Shown: in pieces, positions 19,201 to 20,245 of the stretch
Layout: every line of letters starts with the position of its first letter
Position numbering within the stretch: position 1 is the stretch's first letter
Source of the DNA: Larix sibirica
Lineage: Eukaryota; Streptophyta; Pinopsida; Pinales; Pinaceae
Assembly (NCBI GenBank): GCA_004151065.3
Contig: NWUY0300007629.1
Coordinates: forward strand, 5,755 to 25,999
Direction of reading: 5' to 3'
DNA length: 20,245 nucleotides
The notes under the pieces: generated by a model
The model's input: only the letters and a program-made list of their open reading frames with translations
What the model was told of the DNA's origin: nothing
Database searches by the model: none
Position numbers and translations under genes: made by a program

Positions 19201-20040
19201 TTATTGCAGGTGCAAATATAGTTTCTTAATAATTGTTTTTTTTCTCATCTTTCATAGAGAATAGAATCAAGCTACTAAGCGTCTTTAGAAGTGTTTGATA
19301 AAATGTTCCACTACATTCATATCGATAAAGAGATCAAAGACATGGATACTACCTACACTCTTCTCTCACCTAGCTAGAGGAAAATAATTATTTCTTTACC
19401 ATTTGACATAAAATTCTTACACCTCTTTGAATTCAAGTCATGTGTTCAAGTCCAAGGAACGATGAGCGCCATAGACATTTTAACATGTGAACACCATTTG
19501 CAAGAAGTAAGACCAATATAACACAAAAAATAACCACCATCACATCTAAGGTAGCAATCCTTAGCGAGGATTTACTCTGATGTCAAAACCGATATAGAAG
19601 GGGCATGTTTCTTTCATTAATTGTAGATTAATTTGTTTTCTCGGGTTTAGAAAATGTTTCAAATGATAAGAATGATGTGGTGGTTGAGACTATAAATGTC
19701 AAAATATGGCAGATCTTGCGCCAATATAGAACTTGCAAGCAAAAGAATAGTTACTGGTTCTTGGAGATCGCAACTAGTAAGTTTGTGAATTCTAAAATTA
19801 CAATCTTAAAGAAAGTTGTTGAAAGTTTAATTCTGAACTAATTCCTAATTCTGGTAAAATACACTTTCCTTACAGTAAAATAAGTCGGAGGAGCTATAGC
19901 ATATGGCAATCAAGCTAGCACCAAAATTGATGGTACTAGTTTCTTTGTACTGGGCCAAAAGTTTTGTCAGGGCCGACCTAACTAGGCCATAATTTTTTTA
20001 GGGAAGACCTAACATGACTGTAATTAAAAGGGTGGCACAT
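19201..20040. other. No gene seen
   Basis: AT-rich, stops in every frame, no recognisable protein motif, RNA gene or repeat array. It ends at the N at 20041 without any resemblance to the integrase sequence that follows. Confidence 0.4.
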
Positions 20041-20041
20041 N
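20041..20041. other. Ambiguous base at a homology start
   Basis: A single N immediately before the first base of an integrase core fragment. The sequence upstream shows none of the integrase residues that should precede it. Confidence 0.7.
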
Positions 20042-20245
20042 ACAATGGGGATTGGATTTTTTTGGACCCATCAACTATGTTTCCTCCGTGCAACACAAGT
20101 ATATCTTGATGGACACAGACTAATTTACCAGATGGGTAGAGGTAGTCCCTCTTATAAAATGTAATACAAACCAAGTGATATACTTCCTTGAAAGCCAAAT
20201 AGTCACTAGGTTTGGTGCACCCAAGTGTTTAGTGTTTGACAATGC
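20042..20245 (+). pseudogene. Ty3/gypsy integrase core fragment
   Basis: The frame starting at 20043 begins QWGLDFFGPINYV, with the first catalytic Asp at 20055-20057 and the second in LVFDNA at 20238-20240, 61 codons later. The fragment is collinear with 5686-5889 of the relic in the middle of the window with the same residue spacing, so both belong to one gypsy lineage. TAA at 20121-20123 replaces a codon in the DxFTRWVE motif, so the copy is inactive. It is cut by the window edge at the 3' end and by the N at the 5' end; the zinc-binding part is absent. Confidence 0.88.

Overview
This window looks like intergenic nuclear DNA from a large-genome seed plant, assembled almost entirely from decayed transposable elements. 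The reasons are AT-rich sequence, several Ty3/gypsy polymerase relics of plant type, a broken plant-type purine-synthesis gene fragment, a probable CACTA transposon end, and many degenerate tandem repeats. The retroelement protein families resemble ones I associate with conifers and relatives, but that is recollection rather than something the sequence proves. I find no intact gene, no tRNA or rRNA gene and no complete retroelement with two recognisable LTRs.

Layout. 1-554 is the 3' end of a gypsy integrase, followed by a TTTGAT-rich stretch and a 22-30-nt minisatellite (about 880-1130). 1593-4347 holds a gag-like or accessory retroelement protein in two head-to-tail copies exactly 2,021 bp apart. 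The first copy is broken and the second is open until it stops at an N (4348). About 4440-6552 is a gypsy pol relic running from the end of reverse transcriptase through RNase H to the end of integrase. 7075-7565 is a degenerate repeat with a period near 266 bp, made of two half-units. 8256-8700 is a degenerate 84-bp tandem repeat. 9068-12628 is one very long decayed reading frame (about 1,190 codons if joined) with a globular N-terminal part, a Pro/Ser/Thr/Gln-rich linker, a basic patch, a coiled coil and a Trp-rich C-terminal part. It is not attached to any polymerase.

12629-15540 is noncoding as far as I can see, ending in an AT-only block. 15545-15725 has inverted TTTAGTCA motifs and ends in a CACTA-type terminus. 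It abuts the middle of an RNase H domain belonging to a second, different gypsy pol relic (15729 to about 17430), so it looks like an insertion boundary. 17662-17714 is a perfect palindrome next to an AT microsatellite. 17954-18265 is a truncated copy of plant amidophosphoribosyltransferase ending near a 12-A run. 18302-20040 is mostly unexplained, with a possible minus-strand relic. 20042-20245 is another integrase core fragment of the same type as 5686-5889.

The genes do not work together; this is a layered graveyard of insertions. Both single N bases (4348 and 20041) sit exactly where recognisable homology stops or starts, so sequence order across them should not be trusted.
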